Source of the DNA: Verrucomicrobiota bacterium | GTDB lineage: Bacteria; Verrucomicrobiota; Verrucomicrobiia; Limisphaerales; JAEYXS01 | Direction of reading: 5' to 3' | DNA: 64,000 bases | Assembly: GCA_023431185.1 (NCBI GenBank) | Contig: JAEYXS010000037.1 | Coordinates: 46,802 to 110,801, forward strand | Shown here: piece by piece, positions 1-8,930 of the stretch | Layout: each line of letters starts with the position of its first letter | Position numbering within the stretch: the first letter of the stretch is position 1 | Position numbers and translations under genes: made by a program | The notes under the pieces: generated by a model | Told to the model about the DNA's origin: nothing | Databases searched by the model: none | The model's input: only the letters and a program-made list of their open reading frames with translations

Positions 1-1
1 G

Positions 2-907
2 CGCTATATCGAATCCCAAGGGAGTGTGATCCATGATGTCCAGGGGCGTCCCGCCCAGGTGGTGGTGGTGTCGCGCGATGTCACGGAGCGCAAGCAGGCG
101 GAGATGGCGTTGCGCGTGTTGAATGAAACGCTGGAGCTGGAGGTGGTCAATCGCACGGCGGACTTGCAGGCGGCGCTGGTCCGGGCCGAAGCGGCGGACC
201 GCATCAAGTCGGCGTTTCTGGCGACGATGTCCCACGAGTTGCGCACGCCATTGAATTCGATCATCGGGTTCACGGGCATCATCCTGCAAGGGCTGGCGGG
301 GCCGTTGAACCCGGAGCAGACGAAGCAACTGGGCATGGTGCGGGGCAGTGCGCGGCATCTGCTGGAGCTGATCAATGACGTGCTGGACATCTCGAAGATC
401 GAGGCGGGCCAACTGGAGGTGCGGGCGGAGGCGTTCGATCTGCGGGCCTCGATCGAGCGGGTGGTGGCCTCGGTGAAACCGCTGGCGGACAAGAAGGAGC
501 TGAGCCTGACGGTCAAGCTGCCGGAGGGATTGGGCGAGATGACGAGCGACCGGCGGCGGGTGGAGCAGGTGCTGATCAACCTGCTGAACAATGCGTTGAA
601 ATTCACGGATCGCGGGGGCGTGACCTTGGTAGTAGAGTTGCTGGCGCAAGCGACCGGGCCGAAGGTGCGGTTCCGGGTCCAGGACACGGGCATGGGCATC
701 AAGCCGGAGAATCTGGACGTGTTGTTCCAGCCGTTCCGGCAGATCGATACCGGGTTATCCCGGCAGCATGAGGGCACGGGGCTGGGGCTGGCCATCTGCC
801 GGCGGTTGGCGGTTTTGCTGGGCGGTGACATCGTGGTCACCAGTGTGTGGCAGCAGGGCAGTGAATTCTCCGTCACGCTGCCTTTGATAAGGGAAACAGG
901 AACATGA
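2..907 (+). CDS. Sensor histidine kinase, 5' end cut by the window
   Basis: The reading frame is already open at base 2, so the start lies outside the window; the GTG at 26 is not needed as a start. What is visible is the end of a PAS domain (VVSRDVTERKQAE), a short coiled linker, a HisKA dimerisation domain with the phospho-acceptor His in MSHELRTPLNSIIGF, and a HATPase domain with N box (LINLLNNALKF), G1 box (DTGMGI) and G2 box (GTGLGLAI). It should autophosphorylate on the His and pass phosphate to a receiver. The stop overlaps the next start by four bases (ATGA), so it is translationally coupled to the receiver-only protein downstream. The signal sensed cannot be told from this part. Confidence 0.93.
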   Translation, partial: RYIESQGSVIHDVQGRPAQVVVVSRDVTERKQAEMALRVLNETLELEVVNRTADLQAALVRAEAADRIKSAFLATMSHELRTPLNSIIGFTGIILQGLAGPLNPEQTKQLGMVRGSARHLLELINDVLDISKIEAGQLEVRAEAFDLRASIERVVASVKPLADKKELSLTVKLPEGLGEMTSDRRRVEQVLINLLNNALKFTDRGGVTLVVELLAQATGPKVRFRVQDTGMGIKPENLDVLFQPFRQIDTGLSRQHEGTGLGLAICRRLAVLLGGDIVVTSVWQQGSEFSVTLPLIRETGT

Positions 908-1281
908 GACGCACCATTCTGCTGATCGAGGACAACGAACAGAACCGTTATCTGGCCACGTTTCTGCTGGAGCAGCACGGCTACCGGGTGCAGTCGGCGG
1001 CGGATGGCGCGCGGGGCATCGAGATGGCGCAAGCATTGCGGCCGGACATGATCCTGCTGGACATCCAACTGCCCACGATGGACGGCTACGCGGTGGCGGG
1101 AGCCTTGCGGGGCATCGAGGAGCTGAAACGGACACCGATCGTCGCGGTCACTTCTTATGCGATGGTGGGTGACCGGGAGAAATCGCTGGCGGCGGGTTGC
1201 ACGGGCTACATCGAGAAGCCCATCAATCCGGAGACCTTCGTGAGTGAAATCGAACGCTTCTTTGAAGCGCGCGTCCAATGA
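904..1281 (+). CDS. Receiver-only response regulator (CheY-like)
   Basis: This protein of 125 residues consists of one receiver domain and no output domain. Phospho-acceptor Asp53 lies in LLDIQLPTMDG, the acidic pair is Glu9-Asp10 (LLIEDNEQNR), and the conserved Lys is Lys105 (GYIEKPINP). It overlaps the kinase before it and the hybrid kinase after it by four bases each, so the three are one translational unit. With no DNA-binding or enzymatic output it most likely shuttles phosphate between the two kinases, or acts by binding a partner protein; that role is inference. Confidence 0.92.
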   Translation: MRRTILLIEDNEQNRYLATFLLEQHGYRVQSAADGARGIEMAQALRPDMILLDIQLPTMDGYAVAGALRGIEELKRTPIVAVTSYAMVGDREKSLAAGCTGYIEKPINPETFVSEIERFFEARVQ

Positions 1282-4200
1282 ACGCCATGACGCGAGTGCT
1301 GATCGTCGATGACAAGGAGGAGAACCTCTACTACCTCCGTGCGTTGCTCATGGGGCATGGCTGCCAGGTGGATGAGGCGCGGCACGGGGCCGAGGCGCTG
1401 GTCAAGGCGCGGCAACGGGCGCCGGATTTGATCGTGTCGGACCTCTTGATGCCGGTGATGGATGGTTACACCTTGTTGCGATATTGGAAGGCCGACCCGC
1501 AACTGAAGAAGATACCGTTCATCGTTTACACGGCGACCTATACGGAGGCGGAAGATGAGCGGCTGGCCTTAAGTCTTGGGGCGGATGCGTTCATCCTGAA
1601 GCCGGCCGAGCCCGAAGATTTTCTGGCCCGCATCCGGGAAGTGCAGGCGAACGTGGCCGCTGCTGTGCCGACGCTGCCCAAGCATAGTTTGGGAGATGAA
1701 AAGGAGATGTTGAAGGTATACAGCGAGACGCTCATCCGCAAGCTGGAGGAGAAGATGCTCCTGCTGGAGCAGGCGAACCAGGCACTGGAGAAAGACCTGG
1801 CGGAGCGCAAGCAGATGGAAGCGGCCTTGCGCCGGGGGGAGCAGGAGCAGCGGCAACTGGCGCAGGAACTGGAGATCGAAAGGGCCCGGCTGGCGGAAGC
1901 GCAGCAGGTGGCCAAGGTGGGCAGTTGGGAGACGGATCTGGCCACCCTCACGGTCAGTTGGTCGGCGGAGACGCACCGGATCTTTGAGACCGACCCGGAA
2001 AAGTTCAAACCCAGTCATCCAGCTTTTTTGGAATGCGTCCATCCTGAGGACCGCCAGATGGTGGATGAGGCGTTCGTGAATTCTTTGAACCGGCGGGAGA
2101 CGTCGATGATCGATCACCGCATCGTCATGCCGGACGGGCGGGTCAAGTACGTGGAGGAACGCTGGCAGGTCTTTCACAACGCTGAGGGCCGGGCGGTGCG
2201 GGCCTTGGGAACCTGCCGGGACATCACGGAGAAGCGGTTGGCAGAACTGGAGGTTCGCCGTTCGGCCGAGCTGCTGCGGGCGGTGGCAGACAGCTCGCCC
2301 GATGCCATCTTCGTAAAGGATCGGCAGGGCCGTTATCTGCTCTTCAATGAGGGGGCGGCGCGCCTCGTGGGGCGCAGTGTGGCGGAGGTGCTGGGGCAGG
2401 ACGATTCGAGCATCTTCAGCCAGGAGGATTACCGGCTCATCCGTGAGCACGACCGGCTGGTGATGGAGACCGGCCAGCCGTGCACAACGGAGGAAGTGCT
2501 GACGGCTGCCGGGGTGACGCGGACCTACTTGGCCACCAAGGCGCCTTACCGTGATGCGTCGGGAAACATCATCGGCCTCGTCGGCATCTCGCGTGACATC
2601 ACCGAACGGCGGAAGGCGCAAACTGAGGTGGCCGAGGCGCAACGCTTCAGCCAGCGCCTCATCGAGACCTCACCTGTCGCCATCGTCACCTACAAGGCTT
2701 CAGGTGCGACGGTCATGGCCAATGCGGCCAGCGTCAAGATGCTGGGGGCACCGAGCGAGGAGGCGGTCAAGGCGCAGAATTTCCGGCAGATCGAATCATG
2801 GAAACGGACCGGTCTGTTACAAACGGCGGAGAAGGCGCTGGCCAGCGGCCAGCCACAGGAGCAGGAGATCAAGACCGTCAACTCGTTCGGCAAGGAGGTC
2901 TGGCTACATTGCCGGCTGGTGCCGTTCAGCTTTTCTCAGGAGCAGTATCTGCTGGGTTTCTTTGATGACATCCGGGAGCGCAAGCAGGCGGAAGAGGCGG
3001 TGCAAGCCAGCGAGGAACGTTTCCGCCAGCTCGCGGAGAACATCGAGGAGGTGTTCTACAACTATGACCCGGTGAGCGGACGGCTGCTGTATGTCAACCC
3101 CGCCTTTGAACGTATTTGGGGGCGTAGTTGTGCGAGTTTGTATGCCAATCCGGTCTCGTATCTGGAGGATGCCCACCCGGAGGATCGTCCGGCGGCGGCA
3201 GCGGCCTTCGAGCGCCAGTTAGCCGGGCAGGACACGGATGTGGAATTCCGCATCTTTCGGCCCGACGGCAGCATCCGCTGGGTGAACGAGCAGGCGGCAC
3301 CCGTGCTGGATGGGCAGGGGAAGGTCACGCGCATCGTCGGCACCGTGCGCGACATCACGGAGCGCAAGCTGGCGGCAGAAAAGATGCGGGTCAATGAGGA
3401 GCGCTTCCAGTTGCTGGCCAAAGCGACGAAGGATGCCATCTGGGACTGGGATCTGCTGACGAACAAGCTGTGGTGGGGTCAAGGTTTTGAAACGCTCTTC
3501 GGTTTCCGCCGGGAGGAGGTGGAGCCCACGATTGATTCATGGACCAGCCGGGTGCATCCGGAGGAACGGGAGGCCATCGTGGTGGATGTGCAGCGGGTGA
3601 TCGCGAGCGGGGAGGCCAGTTGGTCGGGGGAGTATCGCTTCCGGCGGCAGGACGGTTCGTACGCCTATGTGCTGGACCGCGGATATATTCTCCGGGATGC
3701 GGAAGGCAAAGCGATCCGGATGATCGGAGGCATCACAGACATGAGTGAGCGGCGCGAGGCGGAGGAGAAATTGCGCGACCAGGCCACCTTGCTCGACAAA
3801 GCGCAGGACGCGATCTTGGTGCGCGATCTGGAGCACCGCATCCTGTACTGGAACAAGAGCGCGGAAAGGCTTTATGGCTGGACGGCTGAAGAGGCCATGA
3901 ACCGGCTGGTATCCGAGTTGTTTTATAAGGACACAACAGCATTCCAAACGGCAACGGAAGCGACCTTGAAAGAGGGCGAGTGGGTGGGCGAGATCGAGCA
4001 AAGAACGAAGCAAGGCGAGGACATTATCGTGGAAGGCCGATGGACGCTGGTGCGTGACAAGCAAGGGCAGCCCAAATCCATTCTGGCCATCAACACGGAC
4101 ATCACCCAGCGCAAGAAGCTGGAGCAGCAATTCCTGCGGGCCCAGCGGATGGAGAGCATCGGTACCCTGGCGGGCGGCATCGCGCACGACCTCAACAATG

Positions 4201-5273
4201 TGCTGGCCCCTATCATCATGTCCATCGACCTGCTCAAGCTGGAGGAGACGAACGCGGAGCGATTGCGCATGCTGGAGATGATCGAGGGCAGTGCCAGCCG
4301 GGGCGCGGCGATGGTGGGCCAGGTGCTGTCGTTTGCCCGGGGACTGGAGGGAAGACGCATCGAGGTGCAGGCGCGACATCTTATCAGGGACATCATCAAG
4401 ATCGCCAACGAGACGTTCCCCAAGAACATCCAGGTCTTGAGCCGCACCGACAAGGATTTGTGGTTGCTCAAGGCGGACCCCACCCAATTGCACCAGGTTT
4501 TGCTTAACCTGTGCGTGAATGCCCGGGATGCGATGCCTGACGGCGGCCAGATCACCATCACGGCGGAGAACATGCAGGTGGACGCCCAGTATGCGGCGAT
4601 GAACATCGAGGCGCGCGAGGGCCCGTATGTGAAGATCGAGGTGGAAGATAGCGGCACGGGCATACCTAAGGCCATCATCGAAAAGATATTTGACCCCTTC
4701 TTCACGACAAAAGAAGTGGGCAAAGGCACCGGGTTGGGGTTGTCCACGGTGCAGGCCATCATCAAGAGCCACGGTGGCTTCATCCGCGTTTACAGCGAGC
4801 CGGGCATGGGGGCCAAGTTCCGCATATACCTGCCGGCCCAAACCACCGGCAGCACCGCCGAGCATGGCGGCATCCAAGTGAAGCTGCCCCGTGGTAATGG
4901 TGAAACCTTGCTGGTGGTGGATGACGAGGCCTCGATCCGGCAGATCACCAAGCAGACGCTGGAGGCTTTTGGCTACAAGGTGCTGTTGGCCGCGGACGGT
5001 TCCGAAGCGGTTTCCCTCTACGTCCAGCATCAACAGGAGGTGGCGCTTGTGCTGACGGACATGATGATGCCGGTCATGGACGGGCCCGCTACCATCCAGG
5101 TGTTGAAGCGGCTTAACCCACAAGTGTTGATCATCGGGGCCAGCGGCATCAGCTCCAATGGCAAGGTGGCGCAAGCAGCCGGGTTGGGGGTGGTGCACTT
5201 CCTGCCCAAGCCCTATACGGCGGAGACATTGTTGAATGCCATCCATGAGGCTTTGTTCCCGCCGGCCAAATGA
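1278..5273 (+). CDS. Large hybrid histidine kinase: REC, six PAS, HisKA, HATPase, REC
   Basis: The product has 1331 residues. Order: receiver at about 1-125 (Asp55, Lys108); coiled coil at about 135-200; six PAS-like units at about 205-945, each closed by a DIT-E/R-R-type linker (for example RDITEKRLAE, RDITERRKAQ, TDMSERREAE, TDITQRKKLE); HisKA with His970 in GGIAHDLNNVLAP; HATPase with LLNLCVNARDAM, DSGTGIP and GKGTGLGLSTVQ; and a C-terminal receiver with Asp1261 in LTDMMMPVMDG. There is no signal peptide and no obvious membrane segment, so it is probably cytoplasmic. The two receivers flanking the kinase core suggest a phosphorelay with the upstream kinase and the single receiver. The PAS ligands are unknown. 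It overlaps the preceding gene by four bases. Confidence 0.93.
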   Translation: MNAMTRVLIVDDKEENLYYLRALLMGHGCQVDEARHGAEALVKARQRAPDLIVSDLLMPVMDGYTLLRYWKADPQLKKIPFIVYTATYTEAEDERLALSLGADAFILKPAEPEDFLARIREVQANVAAAVPTLPKHSLGDEKEMLKVYSETLIRKLEEKMLLLEQANQALEKDLAERKQMEAALRRGEQEQRQLAQELEIERARLAEAQQVAKVGSWETDLATLTVSWSAETHRIFETDPEKFKPSHPAFLECVHPEDRQMVDEAFVNSLNRRETSMIDHRIVMPDGRVKYVEERWQVFHNAEGRAVRALGTCRDITEKRLAELEVRRSAELLRAVADSSPDAIFVKDRQGRYLLFNEGAARLVGRSVAEVLGQDDSSIFSQEDYRLIREHDRLVMETGQPCTTEEVLTAAGVTRTYLATKAPYRDASGNIIGLVGISRDITERRKAQTEVAEAQRFSQRLIETSPVAIVTYKASGATVMANAASVKMLGAPSEEAVKAQNFRQIESWKRTGLLQTAEKALASGQPQEQEIKTVNSFGKEVWLHCRLVPFSFSQEQYLLGFFDDIRERKQAEEAVQASEERFRQLAENIEEVFYNYDPVSGRLLYVNPAFERIWGRSCASLYANPVSYLEDAHPEDRPAAAAAFERQLAGQDTDVEFRIFRPDGSIRWVNEQAAPVLDGQGKVTRIVGTVRDITERKLAAEKMRVNEERFQLLAKATKDAIWDWDLLTNKLWWGQGFETLFGFRREEVEPTIDSWTSRVHPEEREAIVVDVQRVIASGEASWSGEYRFRRQDGSYAYVLDRGYILRDAEGKAIRMIGGITDMSERREAEEKLRDQATLLDKAQDAILVRDLEHRILYWNKSAERLYGWTAEEAMNRLVSELFYKDTTAFQTATEATLKEGEWVGEIEQRTKQGEDIIVEGRWTLVRDKQGQPKSILAINTDITQRKKLEQQFLRAQRMESIGTLAGGIAHDLNNVLAPIIMSIDLLKLEETNAERLRMLEMIEGSASRGAAMVGQVLSFARGLEGRRIEVQARHLIRDIIKIANETFPKNIQVLSRTDKDLWLLKADPTQLHQVLLNLCVNARDAMPDGGQITITAENMQVDAQYAAMNIEAREGPYVKIEVEDSGTGIPKAIIEKIFDPFFTTKEVGKGTGLGLSTVQAIIKSHGGFIRVYSEPGMGAKFRIYLPAQTTGSTAEHGGIQVKLPRGNGETLLVVDDEASIRQITKQTLEAFGYKVLLAADGSEAVSLYVQHQQEVALVLTDMMMPVMDGPATIQVLKRLNPQVLIIGASGISSNGKVAQAAGLGVVHFLPKPYTAETLLNAIHEALFPPAK

Positions 5274-5352
5274 ACGCAAAAGGACAGGGTATGTGGAAAA
5301 TAAAGGATTGCACCGGGTCCTGCCTTTGGTATCTTTCCGCCTCTTTTCGGTA

Positions 5353-5372
5353 TGACTGCCGTCAGGTAGTCA
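5353..5372 (+). promoter_or_regulatory. Hairpin in the leader region before rpsB
   Basis: An 8-base stem including one G-T pair (5353-5360 with 5365-5372) closes a GTCA loop in the 238-base gap between the hybrid kinase and rpsB. No run of T follows, so it does not look like a simple terminator of the kinase gene. A structured leader on rpsB-tsf messages is a known site of autoregulation by S2 in other bacteria; that role here is inference. Confidence 0.3.
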
Positions 5373-5511
5373 AAGCCGGGAAGAGTTGCAACGACCTTAA
5401 TATCAAGCCGTTATCGTGTAGGTAAGGGTGGTCACAACAACACTAAACATAAATCCTGTGTTCCGCAGGATGGCCGGTCCATCCGGTTCATAACAAACGG
5501 AAAATAAGTAC

Positions 5512-6330
<819 letters not shown>

Positions 6331-6355
6331 GCAAGACGGACAACTTTACTTGTGC

Positions 6356-6390
6356 AAGAGCCGGCGGGGATTCTCCCTGTTCCGGCTCTT
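6356..6390 (+). terminator. rpsB-tsf intergenic hairpin (attenuator-like)
   Basis: A perfect 9-base stem, AAGAGCCGG (6356-6364) with CCGGCTCTT (6382-6390), encloses a 17-base loop that can fold further. It is not followed by a T run, so it is more likely a partial terminator, a processing site or an mRNA stability element that sets the ratio of S2 to EF-Ts than a full terminator. Confidence 0.6.
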
Positions 6391-6420
6391 CACTGTTAAA
6401 CGACAACGAGAGAAAATATT

Positions 6421-7251
6421 ATGGCTGAAATTACTGCTGCTGCGGTAGGCAAATTGAGAGAGATGACGGGCGCCGGCTTGATGGACTGCAAGAAGGCCCT
6501 GACGGAAGCGCAAGGCAACCTGGATTTGGCGGTGGATATTCTCCGCAAGAAGAGCGGGTCGATCGCCCTCAAAAAAGGTGGTCGTGACACGAATGAAGGC
6601 GTGATCGCCCAGCACATCCTCGCCGGTTCCAAGGTGGGTGTGATCGTGGAAGTGAATTGCGAGACGGATTTCGTGGGCAAGAATGAGTCCTTCCGCGCGT
6701 TCTGCGATGAAGTGGCCAAGAAGCTGGCGGAGAATCCGTCCGTGGATCTCGAGCCGTTCCGCGCCGAGCAGGTGAGCAAGGTGGGCGAGAACATCAAGAT
6801 CTCCCGCAGCCACCGCATGGAAGTGCAGGGGAACGGCCTTGTGGCCGCATACATCCATACGGGCGCCAAGGTCGGCGTGCTGGTGGAAGTGGGCGCAGGC
6901 AAGGAAGGCACAGCCGGCACGGAAGACTTCAAGCAGCTCGTGCGTGACATCACGCTCCAGATTGCGGCGGCCAGCCCGTCGGCAGTGAACCGCACGGAAC
7001 TGGATCCGGCCGTGGTCGCGAAGGAAAAAGAGATCGCCGAGGAACAGGCCAAGGGCAAGCCGCCGATGGCCATCGCCAAGATCGTGGAGGGCAAGCTGGA
7101 GAAGTATTACCAGACGACCTGCCTTGTGGACCAGGGCTTCGTGAAGCGCAACAGCGAGATCACGATCAAGGAACACGTGGCCGCCGTGGGCAAGCAGCTC
7201 GGTGATGAAATCACCATCCGCCGCTTCGTCCGCTTCCAGGTGGGCGCATAA
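6421..7251 (+). CDS. tsf: Translation elongation factor Ts
   Basis: The product has 276 residues (about 283 in Escherichia coli). The N-terminal UBA-like domain (LREMTGAGLMDCKKALTEAQGNL) and the core motif NCETDFVGKNESF, which contacts EF-Tu, are both present, as is the C-terminal module (VKRNSEITIKEHV). EF-Ts exchanges GDP for GTP on EF-Tu in the cytoplasm. It lies 90 bases after rpsB, presumably in the same transcript, and is followed by a strong terminator. A GAGA purine stretch just before the ATG is a fair ribosome binding site. Confidence 0.98.
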   Translation: MAEITAAAVGKLREMTGAGLMDCKKALTEAQGNLDLAVDILRKKSGSIALKKGGRDTNEGVIAQHILAGSKVGVIVEVNCETDFVGKNESFRAFCDEVAKKLAENPSVDLEPFRAEQVSKVGENIKISRSHRMEVQGNGLVAAYIHTGAKVGVLVEVGAGKEGTAGTEDFKQLVRDITLQIAAASPSAVNRTELDPAVVAKEKEIAEEQAKGKPPMAIAKIVEGKLEKYYQTTCLVDQGFVKRNSEITIKEHVAAVGKQLGDEITIRRFVRFQVGA

Positions 7252-7271
7252 GCGTTCGGCATTGTTTTCAG

Positions 7272-7306
7272 AAGCCGGCTGTTCTTCGGAGCAGCCGGTT
7301 TTTCTT
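7272..7306 (+). terminator. Rho-independent terminator after tsf with a UUCG loop
   Basis: A 13-base stem including G-T pairs (7272-7284 with 7289-7301) is capped by C(TTCG)G, an exceptionally stable tetraloop, and is followed by a T-rich tract TTTTTCTTTTC. It sits 20 bases after the tsf stop and should end the rpsB-tsf transcript. Confidence 0.9.
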
Positions 7307-7443
7307 TTCTTGGGATTTGAGTCTTTTCCCACCCTCTCTGCATTTGACGGACTTGGCCCCCGTTGTTACAACGCTCGCGAACTGATTCGGGAATGCCGTT
7401 TGTGCGGAGCGCAACCAGCCGCACAGTTTTCCGGAATAAATGC

Positions 7444-8181
7444 ATGAAAAAGACGCCTAAATCCAAACTTAAACCCAAGTATCGCCGTGTCCTCCTCAAA
7501 TTGAGCGGTGAAGCCTTGGGTGGCGATGAGGGCACGGGCATCTGCCCGGAAGTGGTTCACGACATGGCCCAGCAGATCAAGGAAGTCCGCGCCTTGGGCG
7601 TGGAAGTCGTGATCGTGGTGGGTGGCGGTAACATTTTCCGCGGTTTGCAGGGGAGTGAGCGCGGCATCGAGCGGGCCACGGGCGATTACATGGGCATGCT
7701 GGCGACGGTGATCAATGCGCTGGCGTTGCAGGATGCTTTGGAGAAGAAGGGTGTGGCCACGCGGGTGCAAAGCGCGATCTCGATGTCGCAAGTCGCCGAG
7801 CCGTTCATCCGGCGGCGGGCGGTGCGGCATCTGGAGAAGGGCCGCGTAGTCATTTTCGGTGGGGGCACGGGCAATCCTTATTTTTCGACGGACACGGCGG
7901 CGGCGCTGCGGGCGAACGAGATCGGGGCGGAGGTCATCCTGAAGGCGACGAAGGTGGACGGCATCTACGACAGCGACCCGAAGAAGAACCCGAAGGCGAA
8001 GAAGTTCGAGAACATCAGCTATATCGACGCGTTGCAGAAGCAATTGAAGGTGATGGATTCCACGGCGTTTTCTTTGTGCATGGACAATAAAATGCCCATT
8101 ATCGTGTTCGACCTGTTCAAGCCGCACAACATCAAGAACGTGGTGCTGGGGGCCAAGGTCGGGACGTTGGTGAGTTCCTAG
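7444..8181 (+). CDS. pyrH: UMP kinase
   Basis: This is a 245-residue bacterial-type UMP kinase of the amino-acid-kinase fold, which makes UDP from UMP and ATP. It shows RVLLKLSGEALGG, the nucleotide-binding VVGGGNIFRG, the UMP-site segment FGGGTGNPYFSTDTAA and KATKVDGIYDSDPKKNP. The frame is open further upstream, to 7363, but the ATG at 7444 (MKKTPKSKLKPKYRRV) fits the family length, about 241 residues, and the extra upstream residues show no family match. It is followed 28 bases later by frr, the usual bacterial order. Confidence 0.97.
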   Translation: MKKTPKSKLKPKYRRVLLKLSGEALGGDEGTGICPEVVHDMAQQIKEVRALGVEVVIVVGGGNIFRGLQGSERGIERATGDYMGMLATVINALALQDALEKKGVATRVQSAISMSQVAEPFIRRRAVRHLEKGRVVIFGGGTGNPYFSTDTAAALRANEIGAEVILKATKVDGIYDSDPKKNPKAKKFENISYIDALQKQLKVMDSTAFSLCMDNKMPIIVFDLFKPHNIKNVVLGAKVGTLVSS

Positions 8182-8209
8182 AGATTTTAAGGTATTCAGG
8201 AGAACATTT

Positions 8210-8770
8210 ATGCCAATCGACGATATTTTGCTGGAAGCGGAAGAGAAGATGCAGAAGACCGAAGAGGTCGTGCAGCATGAATTCTCGGGTGTGCGCACGG
8301 GCAAGGCTTCGCCCTCCTTGGTGGAAAACATTTTGGTGGAAGTCTATGGCTCGCAGATGCGTATCCGTGAGCTGGCGGGCATCACGACGCCGGAAGCGCG
8401 CGTGATCATGATCCAGCCGTGGGACGCCACCACGGTGACGGCCATCGAGAAGGCGATCCAGAAGGCGAATCTCGGGCTGAACCCGGTGACGGACAAGAAG
8501 ATCCTGCGCATCGTGCTGCCGGAGCTGAGCCAGGAACGCCGTGAGGAGTTCGTGAAGGCCGTGAAGAGCATGGCGGAGAAGGCCCGGGTGGCGGTGCGCC
8601 ATGTGCGCCGTGACACGATGGAAGCGCTCAAGAAAGAGGGCAAGGCGGGCGGCGTGACTGAGGACGACGTGAAGGCTGCGGAGAAGGAAGTGCAGAAGCT
8701 GACAGATGATTACATCGCCAAGATCGACAAACATCTGGCGCATAAAGAAAAAGAGATCATGACGGTGTGA
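8210..8770 (+). CDS. frr: Ribosome recycling factor
   Basis: The protein has 186 residues, the usual length. Matching segments are HEFSGVRTGKASPSLVE, YGSQMRIRELAGITTPEARVIMIQPWD, LGLNPVTDKKILRIVLPELSQERREEFVK and VRHVRRDTMEALKK. With EF-G it splits post-termination ribosomes. A good AGGAG site lies 9 bases before the ATG. It is the last gene of the pyrH-frr unit, and a tight hairpin with a T-rich tail follows. Confidence 0.98.
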   Translation: MPIDDILLEAEEKMQKTEEVVQHEFSGVRTGKASPSLVENILVEVYGSQMRIRELAGITTPEARVIMIQPWDATTVTAIEKAIQKANLGLNPVTDKKILRIVLPELSQERREEFVKAVKSMAEKARVAVRHVRRDTMEALKKEGKAGGVTEDDVKAAEKEVQKLTDDYIAKIDKHLAHKEKEIMTV

Positions 8771-8799
8771 GTCTGTTCTTCAGAATTTGATGAAACGAA

Positions 8800-8832
8800 A
8801 AGGGCCGCAGTGATGCGGCCCTTATTCTTTGT
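8800..8832 (+). terminator. Rho-independent terminator after frr
   Basis: A perfect 10-base stem, AAGGGCCGCA (8800-8809) with TGCGGCCCTT (8814-8823), has a GTGA (GNRA-type) loop and is followed by ATTCTTTGTT. It ends the pyrH-frr transcript 30 bases past the stop. Confidence 0.88.
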
Positions 8833-8885
8833 TGCCGTCAGTCTTTATCAAATCCCGGGCACTTGGATGACCTAGGCTCCGGCGC

Positions 8886-8912
8886 GGACGGCTGAGGACA
8901 GCCGTCCCTACC
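8886..8912 (-). repeat. REP-like hairpin with GTAG foot (copy A)
   Basis: A perfect 9-base palindrome, GGACGGCTG (8886-8894) with CAGCCGTCC (8899-8907), runs into CCCTACC (8906-8912). Read on the minus strand it is GGTAGGG followed by the hairpin, that is, a GTAG tetranucleotide at the 5' foot of a stem. Copies B (12554-12578) and C (18709-18733) share this foot but have different stems. It lies between the convergent frr and beta-helix genes and could also block read-through. Confidence 0.6.
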
Positions 8913-8930
8913 TTTGGGATTCATCGCGAA

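Noticed and set aside
4..1278. Open frame of 424 codons on the - strand
   Set aside because: It is antisense to the kinase and receiver genes. It is Ser/Arg/Thr-rich with no motif.
3537..5279. Open frame of 580 codons on the - strand
   Set aside because: It is antisense to the hybrid kinase and rich in His, Arg, Gln and Leu, as shadow frames are.
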